A DNA stretch of 64,000 nt. It comes from Enoplolaimus lenunculus. Its lineage: Eukaryota; Nematoda; Enoplea; Enoplida; Thoracostomopsidae. Below the pieces are notes generated by a model. The model was not told the origin of the DNA, did not search any database, and saw only the letters and a list, made by a program, of their open reading frames with translations. Location of the stretch: positions 269,096 to 333,095 of the forward strand of contig JASANG010000403.1 in NCBI GenBank assembly GCA_030248215.1, in the 5' to 3' direction. Positions 60,716 to 64,000 of this stretch are shown here, piece by piece. The translations under genes were made by a program, and so were the position numbers. How positions within the stretch are numbered: position 1 is the first letter of the stretch; each line of letters begins with the position of its first letter.

Positions 60716-61288
60716 CAGGGTACGACCGGACATCCGGTTCCCGGCTTGGCAAGTCGACAAATTTGCCGGAATAGTTCTAGCTGAAAATATGCATTAGCTC
60801 TGTATTACTCTAATATTTGTGACCAAAATACAATATATCACAGCGACTTCGGTTCCACGTGACGCAACTAAACCATGCCAAAGAACGCACTCGTGGAAAC
60901 AAAATAACAAATTATATGACGCAGCTACAAAATTTGCGTAATTAAGGTTAACCTTTTATTGAAAATACACTAAATTTCCGTCTCTGGTATATATCCGACT
61001 CTGGTGGGATATTTTACCATCCAGCAGGGTGGCACCGAATCCACGATTGGACCGAATCCGAATCCAGTGCTAACTTGCCGAATCCGAAACCGAATCAGAA
61101 TCCTGCATGTTGCAAATTTCAGATATATCTATAATTTGTTCCACAATATCAGCGCAATACCAGCCGTATAACTTTTAATACGTTAATATATTTCGTCCCG
61201 ACGTCAGTTCTGAGATTTCTCCCCTGAAATAAAAAATATTGATTTTTATAGGCGGCTTTTGTATTTTTTGGTATCCGGTCGCACCTCT
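60716..61288. mobile_element. MITE pair: gcagggtacgaccgg element with internal insertion
   Basis: Left end CAGGGTACGACCGGACATCC and right end GGTATCCGGTCGCACCTCTG match the outer element at 54754-55551. Inside, near 61025, lies a segment starting CAGGGTGGCACCGAATCC that matches the 61-bp element at 8060-8120 in inverse orientation. No clear target duplication was seen for either. Confidence 0.55.
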
Positions 61289-61651
61289 GCGCAGTGCGCA
61301 CATACAAAAATTTCGCTAACAAAATTACCGGTAACGCCGGTAAAATTCTACTTGAGCCGGAGCACAAATTTATGTCGCCGCTGGAGATACATACTCTGTT
61401 ACAGCCTGCCATATATTCTAAGTTGTATGTGCGGAAATTTCACGTTCTTAAAATTGCAAAGTCAATGAGTTTAATTAAGGTTTTTGTCCAAGAGATACAT
61501 GAAAGTTAGAAGCACCTATAATAATCTTTATCCGGAATACTAAATAGATTGAATTGTTCATTTATACTTACAAGTTGGAGTTGGATGCCAAGCCAACTGT
61601 ATACTTCTGATTAGGGATGTTCCGATGCCAAGCCAACTGTATACTTCTGAC

Positions 61652-62072
61652 TAGGAAAGTGCCAATACCAAAATTTTTGCCGATGCCGATTTTTATTTTG
61701 AAAGTTAGCCGATGCCGATTTTTATTTTGAAAGTTAGCCGATGCCGAACCGATACCGATTCCAACTTTAGTACGCCATTCTTAATAAACAGATAGGATAT
61801 TACATTACTTCATTATATGAAGACTTAAACCCTAACCATCATAAACGATTATAATGTTATAAAAACGGTTCATTTCAATTAATTTTTTCAAACACAAACG
61901 CCAGAGAGATAACAGTTTTCCTGACTAGACACACTGATATGCGCCCACAAATGAAATTGATAGCACTCCAACTCACCGTTATATGTTTAAAAGTATCGGC
62001 GAAGAATCGGCAATTTTTTGCAATGCCGATGCCGATACTCAAGAAAAGCGCCGTTTAATCGGCACATCCCTA
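61652..62072. mobile_element. hAT-type MITE of the TAGGGATG family with 8-bp target duplication
   Basis: Starts TAGGAAAGTGCCAATACC and ends AATCGGCACATCCCTA. The exact 8-mer CTTCTGAC flanks it (61644-61651 and 62073-62080). Just to its left, the flank plus element tip (gatgccaagccaactgtata and onward) is present twice about 40 bp apart, so the insertion point was partly duplicated. It is related to 5025-5356. Confidence 0.83.
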
Positions 62073-62913
62073 CTTCTGACAGTCATTGCAACGATTTAGG
62101 GTTCGAAACAGCGATTTTTGTTCAGATGATTCCAGGCGTTTTTAGTTAATAAAACACCCCCCTTTTGATCTTTTCATAAAGCCTAAGCCCCTTTCAATTT
62201 CTTGGGTATGCCCCCGCCTGAATACATGCTATGATCAACATCTCATTACTATCGGCAAGTTAAGCCTCCTATTCTAGTTGATAATCAACAATCTACACGA
62301 ATTACATATAAATATATACCGCGGTGACTTAATTACGCAACTAAACTTAATGTGTGCTATATGCCCATATGCATATATACGTATACATATATATATTTCT
62401 GTACTGAAACTCTGAAACCTAACCTATAATCGAATACCGACTAAACGATGCGTAGGAAAACAACAGAGATCTAAAGCGCCGTCACAAGGGGTCTCATTAG
62501 TAAACAAAAACCAAACTTAACCATATTTTCACAGTACAGCGTACACATCACTGACGGACGGAACCAGAAAAAAAATCGGGGAAGGACGCGACCTTCTGCT
62601 TGTATTACAATATAAATATTTATGAATTTTCGAACACGATCACAGAAGCAAATTTTGGATTTGAGAAATTATTCTCAAAAAATGAGCAGCCTTACCATTT
62701 GAAAATTTTAGAATAAAAATTTCAAGGAGAATGCGCCCACATCTCAGTCGCTGTTAATGCGCTTGATACACAAGAACTGAATTAATAACGACGGGACGGG
62801 TAGATCATCATGCAACGACATTTTTAAACCACAACATTTGAATTGCAACTCGAAACAACGCAAACTTGTCCAGCGTGTTTTATTTCAAATACTTTGACAA
62901 ATCTAAACGCTAA

Positions 62914-63099
62914 TGCGCCGTTCTCAATAATTTTATCAACGGTGCCACAAAATATGCTGTAGGCTGACACGTGATAGCCCTGAGCTATATGAAATTTCTC
63001 TTAACCCAAGGCTAAGGTCATTTTGAAAATGACCTCGTGATAGCCTTGGGCTATCGCATATGTCGTGGCAGCGTTGACAAAATTATTGCGAACGGCGCA
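62914..63099. mobile_element. Fold-back element with long terminal inverted repeats
   Basis: The left arm TGCGCCGTTCTCAATAATTT pairs with the right arm, read on the other strand as TGCGCCGTTCGCAATAATTT; the match continues for roughly 45 bp with few differences. The centre has a near-perfect palindrome (AGGTCATTTT-g-AAAATGACCT) inside a second inverted pair (gatagccctgagctat and gatagccttgggctat). No coding content. Confidence 0.78.
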
Positions 63100-64000
63100 A
63101 AATACAAAGTGCCAAATCGAACCGGAACAGTAACAAAATTTTGTAACTATGTATGTACCTAAATACCGATTTATACACTAATATAAATAATAACTCATAA
63201 ATTAATACGTGGTTTACAATATCTTGTGACGCCGTGCGGCACAGACTGGATCGAGTTAATCTCTAATGTAATAGTACGTATCGTAGTTTCTACAAAAATT
63301 ATTAGTAGACGTCAATTGGTACAATTGGTTGTATTGTCAAAGTAGCCATCGCCGGTTGATATATTTCAATCGAAAATGATTCTCTGTGGACGGTGGAAAT
63401 TTAAATTTTCAAACCAAATCGAAAATAAAACACGTTCCGATGCAATATGCGTGTCGATTTAAACAAACATCGAAAAACCAGCATTACGCAAGCGTCGATT
63501 ATGGTACAAATTTCAACACATAGAAGCGCAACATATTTTGGGTCACGCATAATTTGGACTACTGCGTCGAACATCAAAAATCCTTCGATCAGACAAAAGC
63601 CAGTATCTAGGAAAGCAACACTTCTTTAAAATTGCAATCTAAAGCAATAACGAGATGACATAGACAAACAAACAAACAAAAAAAAAAACAAACACACCAA
63701 CAACTGTACTACAAATATGGTAATATCCCCTAAATCACGTCTAATACATCTGCAAAAAACACAATAAAAACAAACGCTGAATCTCAACGCTGATGGTTGC
63801 ATGCCTGTACCAGTGATGAAAATCAAAGCCTAAAAGCTAATCGTCTTACACCTGTCATGTTTTCCTTTTCAAAAGAAAAACTACCTCGTGGTGTTTGGTG
63901 TTGGTTCACGCAGTATATATAACTGAAACAACCCTTATCTTAATTTCGGACTATTAAAACCATTGTGTGTTATATACGCACGCATGTTTATACACTCAAC

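Larger units (their letters stand above)
59629..64000. other. Upstream region of PPP4R1, first exon and promoter not located
   Basis: No open frame with a recognisable domain is present. Contents are a CCTAAGC/TTAGGC-like stretch at 59878-59925, an AT-rich tract, three MITE-like elements and a fold-back element, annotated separately. A very short first coding exon could be hidden here or lie beyond the window. Confidence 0.5.

Noticed and set aside
61149-61412. Minus-strand frame as first exon of PPP4R1
   Set aside because: It lies in a MITE terminus, has no similarity to the family and no fitting donor was seen.

Overview
The window is animal nuclear DNA: three multi-exon genes with long AT-rich introns, GT-AG splicing and many small non-autonomous DNA transposons. 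Protein similarity places it in an invertebrate. Degenerate TTAGGC/CCTAAGC strings, which resemble the nematode telomere repeat, recur inside repeat copies. That hints at a nematode, but the window does not prove it, so the species is left open.

Layout. (1) 1-1795 holds two tRNA-derived SINE-like copies and otherwise nothing recognisable. (2) 1796-21635, plus strand: a complete glypican gene of the GPC4/GPC6/dally-like type, 11 coding exons and 1063 residues, with an unusually long acidic Ser-Gly-rich tail before the GPI signal. Intron 2 is 10 kb and full of small repeats; intron 5 carries a decayed LINE 3' end with an RNase H domain. (3) 21636-24319 is intergenic, between convergent genes. 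(4) 24320-29430, minus strand: a complete polypeptide GalNAc-transferase of the GALNT10 type, 5 coding exons and 678 residues. (5) 29431-35167 is intergenic and dense in hAT-type MITEs, with a 3 x 198 bp tandem repeat. (6) 35168-59628, minus strand: the regulatory subunit PPP4R1 of protein phosphatase 4, 17 coding exons seen and at least 2404 residues. The conserved HEAT-repeat blocks are split by three very long low-complexity regions, and the first coding exon was not found. (7) 59629-64000 is upstream sequence with MITEs, a fold-back element and an AT-rich tract.

The exon models were built by hand from splice-site phase and from recalled family sequences. All three genes close in frame across every junction. 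Two of them act in the secretory and cell-surface pathway (glypican core protein, mucin-type O-glycosylation) and the third in phosphatase regulation. Nothing suggests they form a functional cluster.

The main pattern outside the genes is a set of short elements with CAGGG- or TAGGG-like ends. Several are flanked by exact or near-exact 8-bp target duplications, which is the hAT superfamily signature. No transposase gene is present. No CRISPR array, prokaryotic gene or intact mobile element was seen.
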